Shown here piece by piece: positions 12,641 to 26,412 of a stretch of DNA of 64,000 nucleotides. Under the pieces are notes generated by a model, which saw nothing but the letters and a program-made list of their open reading frames with translations, made no database searches and had not been told where the DNA came from. The DNA comes from Dipteronia dyeriana. Its lineage: Eukaryota; Streptophyta; Magnoliopsida; Sapindales; Sapindaceae. Where the stretch lies: assembly GCA_032871835.1 (NCBI GenBank), contig CM065298.1, positions 12,343,096 to 12,407,095 on the forward strand, read 5' to 3'. Positions within the stretch are counted from its first letter, which is position 1. Every line of letters starts with the position of its first letter. Both the position numbers and the translations under genes were made by a program.

Positions 12641-15600
12641 TGATTGCAACAACTTATAATTTTTTTTTGTATATATTTATATACATGTATATGTATATGT
12701 TTTATATATATATATATAAGGTTTTTTATTAATTATAGTCACGAGTGTCCTAGTGCATTCAGGTTGTACAATTTGGTTGCGTAGTTGTTTGCATGTATAT
12801 TATATGAGTGATCACATTCATTTTTCATTTTTTAGAATTTTATTTTATATAATAAGAGATAAGATTGACGTTATTTTATCCGTTTAATACCGTAATAAGA
12901 GTACATATATGGTATAAGATGTCTATCATATTTATACAATTAAGGTTGTAGGTTTCAATCATACACCTACCTATTAATTTCAAATTATTTGTAATTGTTT
13001 AAAAATAATTCTAAAAAAAATATGCATATAAGGGATGTGGTATACTAATCCCATAGAATGATCAACTTTTACATTTTTGGTTGACAGATTTTTTTTAAGG
13101 AAAAGATTGAATTTTGATGATGTTTAATTTTAATTAAAAACTTCGAAAAGATTTTAGGGTTAATTAATTTGTATATCATCATTACCTTTCTATTTATTTT
13201 ATTTTGTATACAAAAGGATAGGTATAATTTTAGAATATATAATATTTGTCATAAACTTTCTTATAAGATAATATTTTAATAAATTTCAAAATTTAGAAAT
13301 TTTGAACTCCTATTTATGTCTATTTGATTTTCCATCTATGAATAGAAAAAAAACATTAAAGATATTAATCTAATAATGAATAGTTGCTGAATAAACAACT
13401 GTAAATTTTTTACACCAATATGTAATTTAAAACAAATGTTTAGTGTAATGAAGGTAGGCCAATAAAACTATGGGCAGAGCTTATCACCCATCTTAATTTA
13501 GGTGGTGCATGTGTTCGAATTTCAATATACTTATATTATATAAATATATATGAAAGTTTTTTTTTTTTTTTTTTTGTTGTGATAGAGAGTAATTATCTAG
13601 ATCGAAGATATATACCTATATGATGTAAACATGTATGATGATCATTTTACATATCCTCTTGAGAGTAATAATTATTTGGACAGAAGAAGTACTTTTTTTT
13701 TTTTTTTCGACAGGTCATATCAAATTCTGCGTCATATTTCAAATTGAGAAAGAGAGAGGAATATAAAAATAAGTGAAAGGCAGAAGAAAAATCCATGTAC
13801 ATCCAATCAAATCTCTTGCAATAATCCTTGCTGTCAATAACATGCTTTAATGGAAATGTCCGGATGCCCATCAATGATAATTCCATGTGAGTAGGAACCA
13901 GAAAGAAAGTGTGATGGGATTGTGAGAAACCAAAAAAAAAAAAAAAAACAATTTGAGAGGTGACCATTTTTGGTCCACAAATTTCCACCGACCAGAATGG
14001 GCATGCTAAAGAAAATGAGTGGATATGATTCAATGGGTGGCGTTTAGAATTAATTAATAATCATAGATTATATCAGAAAGGGTGATTTGGTGTGAATTAA
14101 TTATATGTAATTGTGAGGTGGCCGGCGCCAAAAATGGAGATGATAGCAAGGAATCTCTATGACTTTCTTTGGATTGTTTGTTGGTAATTACAGTATAAAA
14201 CTTTCTAAAACAGGTTGGTTTTTGATGAATTTTGTCATCATTGATTTATTTATTTATTTTTATAATAATGTTACTTGTTTGCATGATCAATTTCATTTAT
14301 TGAGATATAAAAATTTAAAAACAGTATATCCGTTATGTGGTATTGAGATTCTTTTGTCCTTATATATAAATTAAAGATTGGTGTATTAAGAATGATTGTC
14401 AGACTGATTGTCACATGATAAATTCACTCGTTAAAATACTGCAAGTGAATCCTTAACAATTTTTAAGCTTTTAATCAGTTAAGCATTTGAGATTCACACC
14501 ATGATTAATTAGCTTAATTACACCTATTGAAGAGAGTTCATTTCTCATGAAAATTTTGAGTTTACAAGAAAGAAAAATGGAGCATCAACGTGCTTTGTTC
14601 AAATTGCATTTTTGGCGACTAATAACCTAATAGAATTTATACACGTTCACTCATAACTCAAATGGTTGTGTATTTCTATTCATATTTATAATAGGTCGAG
14701 ATTCGAATCATATCTTTATTCATAAAATCATAAATGATAAGAAATCTTTTCCCTACAATAAAAATTATTTTTTGAGTTGAGTTTATAAATAGTACATAAT
14801 CGTTCATTTATACCGGGTTCCAATAGTCCCTTAACCCAACCGATATGAGACTTAAAAGAAAGAAAGAGCCTCAAAGGAGCAAACTGTTGTATTTCCTTGA
14901 ATTGAAGTTGTTCTCTTCATTCATTTCATACCCAAATTTATTGCCTCCACTTCGTGACTTGAAAATTTGAATGTATATATATAATATATCTACCGTCTTA
15001 TCAGCTTTAGAACTTTACATTTTTGTTGGGATAAGATCGATTACTGAACTTAGGTATCAAGTGTCATTTGAATGATGTTCTATTTTGTTTAATAGTTTAA
15101 AATTGAGATAAAAAGTCTAATATACTTTATGCATCGTGTACCGTACAAGAGGATGATAATATATCTATTTTTTTTTATTGATATTGAACACCCATTTTCA
15201 CCTTTTAATAGAATTTGGTAAATTTAAGATATGTACAAGTTTTTTTATGTGAATAAAAAGAGAGGAAAATGACCGTTTTAAATAAGTATGTTTTTACCGA
15301 TTAGAATATTGTTTTTACCGATTATAATCTTAACGACAGAAAAAGAATTTAATTCTTGATTTATTATAACATTGTTTATAAATAATTTGAGAATCGAAGT
15401 TATGTAAGTCTCGTATACAAATAAGAAGTTATATTCATTATAGATGAGTAATTGTGTTCCTATCTTACATAAGGAATCAAGTTCTCTTTCATTATAAGGA
15501 ATCAAGTTCTTTTTCATTTTATTTTTGATTAGTAAACGTGTCCGAAAGATTGACGAGTTCAACCAAAAATGTCAATTCTAAGAAAAAATATTTTTGACAA

Positions 15601-16063
15601 ATGATATTGGTATACATGATTCAACATGATTGTTAAACATTATGTTATATTGGTTGGTGCATATTATTCATATTGCCTGCTGCCGTCCACATTGTATTGT
15701 CTCTGTAATCATTTGGGGACCAAATTAAAATAATCATAGTGATAATAACTTTTCCTAAGTTGTGGCCTGTGGGATCACAAAATGGAAAGGCATCTGAAGT
15801 TAATGATTAATTATTTTGTTTGGTGTGGTTATGGATCAAATGCAAGATGATGCATGTGTTTTTTATTTTTTTTAATCACCTTTCACTTACAGTATTTCAT
15901 TAGGTTACATTATCCTTTAAATGGAAGATAAAAGCTATATCCATTGTTTGTATACATGTCCAGTATTTGCTCCAAATGTAGGAAAAAAAAAAGCTCATAA
16001 ATATTCTAAAAATTATTGGTAATCTCTCTATAAATTCAACAAAAACATAATTGCATATAAAAT
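12641..16063. other. AT-rich intergenic DNA, no gene seen
   Basis: No credible gene lies here. Poly-T runs occur at 13558-13576 and 13692-13707, and short ORFs on both strands have biased, non-protein composition. A tRNA-derived relic within the stretch is listed separately. Confidence 0.5.
14645..14750 (+). repeat. tRNA-derived SINE or tRNA relic
   Basis: TAACTCAAATGG (14654-14665) resembles a tRNA box A and GATTCGAATC (14700-14709) a box B. They lie 34 bp apart, a plausible distance for pol III promoters. The flanks do not fold as a complete tRNA, so this is a SINE head or decayed tRNA. Confidence 0.35.
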
Positions 16064-17086
16064 TGTGGAAATGGTGAGGAGTGTCAATGTGTCATCTTTT
16101 TTTTTTTTTGGTTGTGTTGCAATGATATCACCAGTTTAATAACTTATGTTTAAAAGACACCTATTATGATGAACTACTCAAATTGCACTTAAAATCTGTC
16201 TTTGTGCTTTCATATACAGTTTGAAAAAGAATTGTCTTCTCTCCAATAAAGTTGTCTGAAAATCGATCTCCTTATTTTCTTTCATGCATTTGTGATTGGT
16301 TTAACAATGTATCAATTCGTGTATGAACATGTAGTCTCCAGAATGTACATGATGTTTTTTTTAATAGTCCGAGATTTTTTCTATTATTTCGAGTTTTTAA
16401 AATTATTTTCCGAACTTTTTTTCTATTGGTTCGTTTTTTTTTGTATTGGTCCGAACTTTTTTTAATTATTTTCCGAGGTTATTTTTTTACATTTTTGAGC
16501 TTTTTATTTTCTTTTACGAGCTTTTTTAATTTTTTTATGAGTTTTTTTTATTGGTTCGAGTTTTTTTTTTCTATTGGTCCGATATTTTATTTTTTTTAAC
16601 TATTTGCGAGATTTTTTGGAAAGAATTCGAGGATTTTTGTGAAAAAAAACTCGAACCTATTTTAAAAAAGCTTGGGCAGTTGTCAAAAATGTTTGGATAC
16701 TTACACAAAAAGCTCGAGCTTTGAAAAAAAAAGCTCGAATTTGGTTCTAAAAAGTTCGACCATGTTTCAAAAAGTCTCAGAGATTCAAAGTTAAACAAAC
16801 ATGATTTTCCTAAACAAAATAGCTTCAGGGGGCGCTGCCCCCTCCCCCCCCGAGCTGACCGGGTAGCTCGACTCCCGAATGCGTCTGCGTAGCGCATGAG
16901 TTTCAACGGAACTTTTTCTCTCTATCTCACAACTCTCACTGTAAAACAATGAATGAAAAAAACCAGACAATAATTGAAGGTATTTTTATCCGTTTGCCAT
17001 AATAGGTGTATTTTAAACATAAATTAGTAAAACAGTAATAATATTGAAATACCACCTCTAAAAAATATCATTTAATTTTTGAACCT
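16064..17086 (+). repeat. Dispersed repeat, copy A (of two in this window)
   Basis: Both ends match the segment at 60844-62036 in the same orientation. The 5' part shares GTGGAAATGGTGAG and TTATGATGAACTAC. The 3' part shares TGCGTAGCGCATGAGTT, CACAACTCTCACT-like sequence and GTGTATTTTAAACATAAATTA. The middle differs: here it is a loose array of TTCGAG and TCCGA units in T-rich DNA, plus a GC-rich patch at 16825-16875. The class is unknown; no inverted ends or coding sequence were seen. Confidence 0.7.
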
Positions 17087-17210
17087 ATAAAATTTATCTA
17101 AAATTCTTTCTTAAACAAAGTGATGGAAATTTGAAATTTTACCCTTTATCACTTGCTAAATTAAAGGCTTAAAGTTTTTCAGTAGGTTAGACATTTTTTT
17201 TGAAGGGGTA

Positions 17211-17300
17211 AAACGGTACTTCCAAAGAAATCATCCATCCTAGTATCGCTAATCCAAGAATGCTCAACTTCAAAGTTACTCCGATGCATGGTGCTGAAAC
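17211..17300 (-). pseudogene. 5S rRNA-like sequence, decayed
   Basis: Read on the minus strand, this segment follows plant 5S rRNA for about 80 bp. Recognisable blocks are GCACC, TTTGAAGTTGAGCAT, CTTGGATTAG, ATACTAGGATGGATGA and TTTGGAAGT. These correspond to the loop and internal-control regions of 5S (GAAGTTAAGC, CTTGGGC, TACTAGGATGGGTGACC). About a quarter of positions differ and the 5S ends are not clear. It is probably part of a 5S-derived retroelement (SINE3 or a Cassandra-type TRIM LTR) or a lone pseudogene. Confidence 0.65.
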
Positions 17301-18009
17301 TGGCTGTTGCATTGGTGAATTTAGACATAAAAAGTTTAAAGCAAGTTTAACTTTAGAGTTCTACATTAATGCTAGTATGGTAGAAGTTAGAACCGGTGAA
17401 TTTAGATCATATACAACGTGGGTTATAAAATGTGTACTTCATAAAACAAAAGAGATATAAAGGTGAAAAGAGTATGTAAAGTCAAGACCGATCAATTGAT
17501 CATGATCTGACCAAAGGTTTTCTTTTTTCCTTTTTCTTTTTGAACCTTTTCCCTCTCAATTATCAGAATAAAGGTGATATTTAGATATAAAGGTGTTGGT
17601 TTTAAGAGAGTGATATTTTATATATTATCTGCATCATCTGTTTTTCTTTTGCAAACCACAAACATAATTTACAAAACTTGTTATCAGGTGTGACGATCAG
17701 TGAACCCAAATGTAATTTACATAGAGAAGCGTCCAACTATTCAGTAACTAAAACAAGTATATTAGGTACTGCCTTCAAGTATATCCTTGAGTACTGGAAT
17801 CTGGACCAGTTCAAGGAATGCTAGAAGAACTGGAATTGCAAGGAAGTTCAAAGATCAAACTAAAATGACAACTAACAAATTATCAGAATTTACAAAATCT
17901 GAAACTGAGAAAAAAAGGCCTGAAAGCAGATATGAAATACAAGGCTCAACAGAAAATTGTCACCAAGGAGTAATCTTATCTCTATATGAATAATGCCCTG
18001 ATGCAACTT
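17301..18009. other. Spacer between the 5S-like relic and the ASCC1-like gene
   Basis: Two short plus-strand ORFs (17260-17460 and 17787-17993) have no recognisable domain. The first overlaps the 5S-like relic and is probably chance. I see no other feature. Confidence 0.4.
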
Positions 18010-18015
18010 TTTATT
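18010..18015 (-). terminator. AATAAA polyadenylation signal of the ASCC1-like gene
   Basis: AATAATAAAAAG on the minus strand, about 37 bp after the TGA at 18052-18054. Confidence 0.5.
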
Positions 18016-18051
18016 ATTACTTGAGAGAGTCGAGTCTTCAACCTAAATGAA

Positions 18052-21000
18052 TCAGTCTACTTGCATGTTTTCTGGAAAAGGTATTGATGCACAGCAATGA
18101 TAATATCCACTTTCATCATCATACACAAATCTCTGTGAAAGATGAGCTTCACGGATAAGATACTCTCCCCATACCTCGGATCCAAATTGCTTGAAAATTC
18201 CTTGTGCATCAAAGCAGTCGAACTTTCTTGTTTTGTACATCCTGAACAATTCAATTTAGTTTATATAATAGCCACCAAAAAAGCCAAATCGTTTATAGGC
18301 ATCGAAAGAAGTTGGTTGTGCGGGGTTGTGCAGGCAATACAAATAGAAAAGGAGATAGCAATGGCACCTTTTTCTATGGCTTACATTCATCACAGTGGCA
18401 TGCAACTGCAATTTGAAGAAACAAGTAACTGTTAAGTCAGACTAAACTGCAATCCAACCACAAAAGCAGTAAGAACAAATTCAATCAGAATTAGGTAACA
18501 AAGCGAGCGCTGGGCCAACTGAGTTCAGGTTAAACAGCATATGCATCCTCATTGAAGGTTTATTTTTTCAGCAAAAAAGAAAAAAAGATAGAAACCGAAC
18601 ACATAATATATATTACAACATGGTAATCATTATTGTGGAGGAAGGGATGATGATTAAATATGAAGCCTCTACAAATTTCTAATCGTCTTTGGAAGATCAT
18701 TTTTTTTTCTTTGCATAAGTGCTTAACCTGGCTTTCCTTCCATAAAGAAATGGGAAAAATCCCACTGCAGTATCGCTAACAAAATCTGAAATTCTGAAAT
18801 TGCATACAATAGGTTGAACAAACTGACCCCAAATTTGGAGCAAATACATAGCCAAACATTTGCTAAACCAAGTGACATTTCATGTTAAAGAAGGCATTTT
18901 TCACCACCATAGGTGACTTAAAACTTGAATTCAAGAATCATCTGGGCTTTCACAAGTCAACAAAACATGATTAAGATACCAATACTTAGAACCATTAATT
19001 TACATCATATGAGTGGCTGTTAATTTCCATTTTATTCTATGTTTTATAGCATCATCGATCACCTAAATGAGCTTGCATTTTGGTCTATATGTACCTTTAA
19101 CTGACCACAGCAACAATTACACCAAAGAGAATCTAGTTTAATTGAACATCAGAACTTCAAGGAACATCAACTATTGTTCTAAATATTAGAGCTTAATTTT
19201 GAAAGTCAAAATCAATATTGCAGAACATCTCATTCCCTTGGATATAACGTAAACTATAAGTTAGAAACGGAAAAAAACTAGCCATGATTCTCTTTTTCAG
19301 TTGCCCCATGAGTAACATCACTGGACAAACACTAGCTATACTCAACCGTTCAAGAATCAAAGTAAAATACTAATATATGATAAGAACTGAAGTTATAATG
19401 TGATTCTATTACAAATTATGCTTTTCATATTGAATTACATTTTGGGATGAATAATACCTTAGAACCCTGTTATGCAGGTTGACATGGTCATACTCTAAAG
19501 AAAGACTAGGCGGGGATGGAAGCAAAAGTTATGCAACTAGAAACGGATAATTATAAAATTCGAAAAGTGTTGAATGAAATCTACACGGATGAGTGAGTAT
19601 GCTATACATAATATTCAGAAAATATGGGCATTAATCTATATACAAAAACTTATAAAACAGTCAAGGAGCAGGGTACCAAGATATTATTAATTCAAAACAA
19701 TAAACAAAAATCGCATCAAAACAAAGTTGAAGACAAGATAAACATATTGAAGGACGAGGGAGTACTTTAAACGTTATAAACTGTACCTTTAACTTTTTAT
19801 TAACATCTTTCTCAAGTACAAGTCCGGCTTCAGCAAATGCATCAGTAATGACTTCTATGAAAGCTCAAGAAATTCAAAAGATTCCTTTGAATTAATAAAA
19901 AATGACAAGAAAACTAGGTAAAGTGATTTTCTTCTTTTCTATTTCATTTCCTAGTGTTGTAGACAGTGGGGAAGAAAATGATATCAGTGATTAGAAAAAT
20001 TAGGATACGACATGAATGGCGAAGTCGATCACCATCACCAATTTCTTCCACAGGAATATAGAGTACGCGAGCTTTGGCCAATGGACCTTTCATGCAATCC
20101 TGCAGAGACATAAAGATTGATCCTGGATAAGAGCGAGATGATACACAGTTCTGTGTTATCAACAGAAGTGTCTGAAAAGCTGATGCTTAGTTTATAATAA
20201 TTTCAAAGCCTTACAAATTCATGTCTCTTCCCAAACCTGAAGATTAAGGGCTCAGAGTAGCAGGGTTATAGGGTAGTAGAGTTTTAGGCAGCATCTGATT
20301 ACCTCATTAATAAGCAATAAGAAATCCTATAAGCCACATTTGAACTTGAAAACAATCTTACCAGCCCCTTTAGTCTTACAAAGACAGGCCGATTATCCAA
20401 GGCATCCATCACTTTAGAGGAGATACTCTGGACAGAAAAACAGAACATTATACCATTGACAATGCACCATGATTTAGCTATCGGATTGAACGCAAATTTA
20501 CCTTCAAAACCTCAGTAGCTGCATTAACTCGGTCCTTGTTCCACAACTTCAACATCAGTACAGTTAAGTGAAAAGTTTTTGGTTTATTAAATATGGATTT
20601 GTCAATTCCTAATTCTGCTGCACCAACTGAAATCAGTAAAATTTTATCAGAATAAGGGAAAATGAAGAACCAATGAGTGACAACAAAAATATAGCAAATG
20701 GTCTCCAAGTGATTTTAACGAAGATTATATATGCAACTAGTCTAATAGAAAAACTTGCACGACATGACCAAGGCCTATATGGGGATACAACATTTCCACC
20801 CATAGACCTCACACATAAAGGCTTCGATTTATAGCAAAAAAGTAACAGTAAATGAGAAAATTAAGACTAAGTGGTATGTGGACTGTAATGTGTTTCAATT
20901 ATCTCTAAGAGCTTGTATTAATATCAACATGCCACTTTGGAAATCAACTTGAGAATAATACAGTTCTACAAAGTCTAGACCTTGTTCAGCATCAGTGCAT

Positions 21001-23436
21001 CAGAGAATATAAAAGATTACTCACCAGATAAATTAGAAGAATTTGATGCTTTAGGGGCATAGCTAACAAGAGGTATGTTGGCTCTGTTCACTTTAACACG
21101 TTCACTGTTATCTCCAACTTTAAGTTTAACTGCAACATCAGCTACTTTTTCTGACTTCTGATCCTTATCTTTGTTGTCAGAAGTACCTTCATTTGAATCA
21201 CCACTCACATCTTCATCTAGGCGTGTATCACTGACTCCCAGTATGGAATTTTGAAATTTAACAAGCTTATCAACCAATTCCGGATGTATAGCCAATGGAA
21301 GAGATACAAAGTGCGAGTAATCAAGAGCAGGGCTTTTAACTGCCTGTGATTTAAACCAAAAATGACACACGAAAGATTTGTAACTAGTAAAATATAGGAA
21401 ACAGAAAGAAGGTTATGCTTAGCATATGTTCAACAAAGTCCATATAGTTAACTTCCTAATGCACTCTAATTTTACAGAATGATTCAAATTAAGCCAGTCA
21501 CAAAGTAAAGGATTTCAAGCAAGAAATTTATGGATTGGAAAAACTAACAAAAGTAAGACCATTAGGACAGTGTCTATAGTAGTTAATGCAAAAGCTCAGC
21601 TTGTCAGCATCAGAAAATAATTTTCTTCCACGAAAAGCAATAGCTAATAAAATCATCGTTGCTTTTATTAATCTGCCTTTTCACATGCATTGCTTAATTC
21701 ATGACTGAATAGAGTGCATAATAAAATGTTGACTATTGAGGTGCTTTGAGCAATATCTTAGTAACATATAATAATTATAGCAATTTTGTCAAAAATTACA
21801 AAGTGTAACTGACCTCATCAATTATAGTTTGTATTCTTTCTGAGGCTCTGGTTACATTCTCTAAGGAAATGCCTTCAATGACTGCAGCAAGTAACAATGT
21901 CAAAAGTTGCCATATAATTGGTATACCAATCACATTCACATCTCTTAGATAGTCATGAAAATTTTCAAAGTAGATGAGCATCAAGGAAAAATGTTATTGT
22001 AGAGCTAAAGAAATTCAACAAAACTGAAACTTTAAGATGACAATTTGATTACAACTATACATTAGTCATACTAAATTATCAATAACAAAGAAAACTTACT
22101 TATAGAGTCCTCCTTTCTTGATAATGGAAAGATAAGTTTAACACCCATCTCCTCTTCAATTTTCTTCTGTGTAGTCCCTCTAAGGAAGGAAAATAAAAGG
22201 AATAAGGAAAAATATATATGATTCGAGTCTTTAAAAGGTTTACAAGCAAAACTGCATACTCTTTTCCTCTGACAAATCGGATTACAGAGGTACCAATCTG
22301 CATATAAAGCACAAGATAGGTTTTAATATACTAATTGACAGGCTGGGAGACTAAAATTTTAAACAAAATCAATATGTGACAGTAAGTGATAACTGAATAG
22401 CAAGAACTGATAGATACAATAAAACAGTGCAACCTAGGATAAGTTCGAGTAAGACAATTATAAATAATAGAATTAGTTATGCAGTAAAGTCAGCTTCCAT
22501 TTCATCTAATCAAGCAATATGTTGGATGAAGAAAAAAATTGATAAAAAAAAAATCACGGGACAGATTAACTAGAAAATCTATAAAAGCATCTCGCAGATG
22601 ATACCGATAAATACTACAACTTAGCCAATTTCTAGTCTAAAATAATGGCATAACAGTAAGGAAAAGGGCCAACAGAAAATATATATTCAGAGGAAGTATG
22701 ATCAATTGCATGAATGTACATGATATTGAGGTTTATTATTGACAGCACAATTTTCAAATCTCAAAAATCAAAATTTCACCTCAATTGAAAGTGAATGTTT
22801 ATCAGCTGAAGGAACTGAGTCTCCTTCCAAAACTTTATCCTCAACATTATCCTGCAAGGTGCTGGAATTGAGAGTTGAAATGGTTGCCTCATCCATAGCA
22901 TCTGCAATCTCCCTGGCATGTGGAGTATCTGAAACATTACTTGATATGCTGCAGTGCACTTCTTGGATTTGATTTCCATTTTCTGATTCAATTATGACAT
23001 CCTTTACTGAGGATTCTGCAAATTGACTTTCAATGATCCATCAACAACATTGAACATGACTTAAACCAACAATAATCTCATTATAAACCAGTGTCTGCAC
23101 ACTGACCAGTTACAGTATTGTTAAAGACCATTTGATGATCAACAGAAATCACAAAAAAATGGAAAAGATAGATGTATATTTAAATTATTCATGTGAAGCA
23201 GTATGGAAACTTAAGGATTTTGAGAGGATCTGGAGTAATACTGTAATATTGTAGGTAACGAGCAAGAGTGCCTTGGATAGGTCAAACCTCTCTCAAAGTG
23301 AAATCTACAGAGTTAATTGTGAACAGCCATAAGCCATTCCAAGGGCTTTCTTGAGTCACATCACTAGTCTGGTAAATATTTTTTGAATTCATTTTAAAGA
23401 AAAGGAAAATGAAAGGGGAAGGTGAACAAAAGAGTT

Positions 23437-23495
<59 letters not shown>

Positions 23496-23851
23496 TCATG
23501 GTTTGAGAATCAAGAAATGTGATAAGAGTCAATCACTATAACTTTGGAAGCCTATAGATCGGCTAGTACATTGAGTCCACACGTGCAGCAGCACTGTGTC
23601 ATAGTACAGTGTTGTTTTGACCAGAAGACAAGGGGTGGAGGGTGGGAAGAACAAACGAATTTAAACAATTAAGCAAGTGGGATAAGGCACGGCATCTATT
23701 ATAACAAAAACCAAGGCAAGTCACATTAATAAAAAGAATATAGACCTTCACTGAAAGCGGCTTGAGTACTCGATGGTCTCCACACAAGATTCTTAGTTTT
23801 TGGCTTCTTATTCCCATCAAATGCACTTGGCTTATGTTTTGCCCAACTCAT
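18052..23851 (-). CDS. ASCC1: ASCC1-like protein (KH domain plus 2H phosphoesterase domain)
   Basis: Twelve exons join in phase into 474 codons plus TGA: 23851-23746, 23015-22780, 22297-22260, 22179-22100, 21881-21814, 21343-21025, 20626-20502, 20427-20362, 20099-20009, 19854-19787, 18405-18368 and 18241-18052. After an acidic N-terminal part comes a KH domain (VIRFVRGKEGTTQKKIEEEM, GxxG loop GKEG). A Lys/Asp-rich linker follows, then an AKAP7/2H phosphoesterase-like domain with both H-x-T motifs, FHLTVLML and LHATVMN. The C-terminus (SGYYHCCASIPFP) is typical. In animals ASCC1 is a subunit of the ASC-1 complex, which acts in transcription coactivation and alkylation-damage response; the plant role is less known. 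Exon 11 is only 38 nt: an in-frame GT at its position 22 looks like a donor, but reading on to 18368 is needed to keep phase. The gene looks intact. Confidence 0.93.
23440..23493. repeat. (GA)n microsatellite in ASCC1-like intron 1
   Basis: An almost perfect AG dinucleotide run of about 54 bp. It is likely polymorphic. Confidence 0.95.
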
Positions 23852-25264
23852 CTTCCAGCTACAGATTAAGCTATAATAAGAACACTTTTCCTGTCATTGA
23901 GTAAACCTTAAATAAATAAAAGAAGCCAGACACAGGTATGAACAATTTCCCAATCAACATCTAGAAACTTTAAAATTATTCTAAACTTCTAATTTGTATG
24001 CACTTCAAGAGACAAACCAGGTTTTCAAACATTATAACCTGGCCATTAAAGAGTAAAAACAAAATATCTTGAGATAATATAAACATTTCCCCCCAGAAAT
24101 ATGAGTTCATGAGATCCATAGGCGTTTGCTTCTACAAATTTGTGCTGATGCACCAGTAACTCGAATGATTACTCTAAGACTTTTGGACAGAACAGCCCAA
24201 CTGAATGTTTCTCAATGAACCACAGCCATGTACAATTCGTTTAGTGCAGATAGGTGAAGCTTCCAAAATTATAATAGGAAAAATAACACAAAATAAATCA
24301 CAAAAACAATAGAAGCAGATATCAAGAAACAGGGAAAAGGAAAACACTCTCCTTTGCTAATAGAGAGATCTCAAAGAAACAGCCGTGCAATTTATGAACT
24401 AAGCCAAGCTGCCATTTAGATTTTCGAGTCCCTAAAACACCACCTAGGTTCGTGGGAAAAAAACAATTCAGTGTAACAGCTGTAACATGCATCTTAATTG
24501 GTATAATTACTCAATAATCTTGAAGGCCAGAGCATCGATCTCTTCTTCCAAACTTCATTTGATTTTTAAGAAACACGAGAGAATTATCATCTTCTTTCTA
24601 CCAATTACTAAATATCTTCATTTTCTTTCTTTCACTCAAATGGGTCCTAATAAAGCAAAAAAGGTCGAGGGAACCTAGATATAAAGTAAATGCATTTCTT
24701 TTCTTTTAATCTCCAAACAAATTCTTTTCTTTTCTCTCAATCTTCCAACAAAACAAACAGAAAAATACAGTATAACATCAATAACCCAAATAACCAGAAA
24801 AAATTAATCAATACTAACTTCTTCACAGTTCTTAACATAAACGAGTCAACATCACTTCACAGTTAATCAGTAAGAAACAACAAGCAACACAATCATCAAC
24901 AATTATGCAAAAATGGTACCTGAAAATAATGAATCGGCCTTGAATTCACATAAGTGGTTGAAAATTTCAGTACACGTTTAACTCTGCACAAGACAGTGAA
25001 CTTATTATATTCAATTCAACAAACAAATTAATAAACCCAGAAAGTAAAAGCAAAAAAAGATTGAAACTTTCATATTGATAATAATAATAATAAAAAACAC
25101 TTTTTGATTATTTGGGTTTCTAAATTAACATGTTTTGATTAGAGTTTTGAATGTTGAAACTAGAAAGGGCCGGGTACCCGAAGAGGGACCTGCTGCAACT
25201 TAACATTGTATAGTTGGAATGGAAAACTGAGGTTTTGTTGTATTGCAGACTTAAGAGTTACACC
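23852..25264 (-). other. 5' UTR, probable leader intron and upstream flank of the ASCC1-like gene
   Basis: A TTATTATAG acceptor lies about 20 bp upstream of the ATG, and a TTTTCAG|GTACC donor lies at about 24918 (minus strand). This suggests a leader intron of roughly 1.05 kb with a non-coding first exon upstream of 24918. The 63-codon plus-strand ORF at 24487-24678 has no recognisable domain and is probably chance. Confidence 0.4.
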
Positions 25265-25870
25265 CTACAGTGTGAAGTGAAGTGATGTGATGAGTAAGCA
25301 GCGTTTGTGATTTTTGTTTGTTTATTTATTTATTTTGGTGGGTTTGGGCTTGAATGCTTGATCAATGATTATTATGAGATAATTGGGGAGTGACGATAAT
25401 AATTCCTTTAAAAACAGTACCTACGTTCTTTTTGTAATTAAATTTATTAAAATTTTTAAAAAAATCTTTAATCCGTAATGAAACCCCATTTAATATCAAA
25501 AATACCCCTTCATTACCTTTAATTCTCTTACTATTCTTTATCTTTCCTATTTTTTTTCTCTTCTCGGTTTTTTAAAAATCAAACTCTATTTTTTTTTTAA
25601 AATCCATTTTAAGATTTGTTTTATATATATATTAGAGAATCATGTTCTCGAGAGAGTAGTTAGAATACAAGATCTGTGATATGTCCCAATTGACGTGGAA
25701 GTAGATATGTGGTAAATGACATGTAAAAAAAAGAATAGTTGTTCGATGAAATTGAAGAACATCTAATATATTTTTTTAACAAGAAGGAACATCTAATATT
25801 GATAAAAAAATGTCTAAAGTGTTTTTGAAAGAAATAAAAAAATATAAATAATATAATCAATTTGAAAGTC

Positions 25871-25917
<47 letters not shown>
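25871..25917. repeat. (TA)n microsatellite
   Basis: An uninterrupted TA run of about 47 bp in AT-rich spacer. Confidence 0.9.
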
Positions 25918-25919
<2 letters not shown>

Positions 25920-26335
25920 GATTTTGTTCTTCTAACAACAATAATTTTTTATTCTTCCAACAAATAATAAAAATTAATTTAAAACTTACATTTTTCACAA
26001 CCAAATTTGTCTCATGATTTTGATTTATTTTCCATACTTAACAATAAATGAATATTTCCTTAAAAAAAGATGAGAATATATTTAAAAGGGAATCTTGGGT
26101 TTATTAAAATGGAAATAGTTTTTATGATATATATTAATATCAAACCATTAATAGGATTTTTTTTTACAAAAGATTAAAATAGGAAACGAATTAATAATTA
26201 TTGGTGGGTGTACTAACAAACAATTAATCATTTTAGTAATTTTATTCAAGGGTATTATTAGATTTTTTAAAACATAATAATTTAGGGGTGTACATACAGT
26301 TTTTAAGGGGTGTAAATATCGTCACTCTAATTGGG

Positions 26336-26412
26336 GTTTGAGATAATCAAGTGCTAAACTCCTCACACCTGCATTATGAGATTGCAGGTTCGAGTACTTT
26401 TCCTTTCTAAAA
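26336..26412 (+). repeat. tRNA-derived SINE or tRNA relic
   Basis: TAATCAAGTGCT (26344-26355) is box-A-like and GGTTCGAGTAC (26388-26398) is box-B-like, 32 bp apart. T-rich DNA follows. It does not fold as a full tRNA. Confidence 0.35.

Noticed and set aside
16064..17086. Helitron
   Set aside because: A small hairpin is conserved near the 3' part, but I found no TC start or CTRR end.
17211..17300. Functional 5S rRNA gene
   Set aside because: Too many changes, no clear 5S ends and no tandem array.
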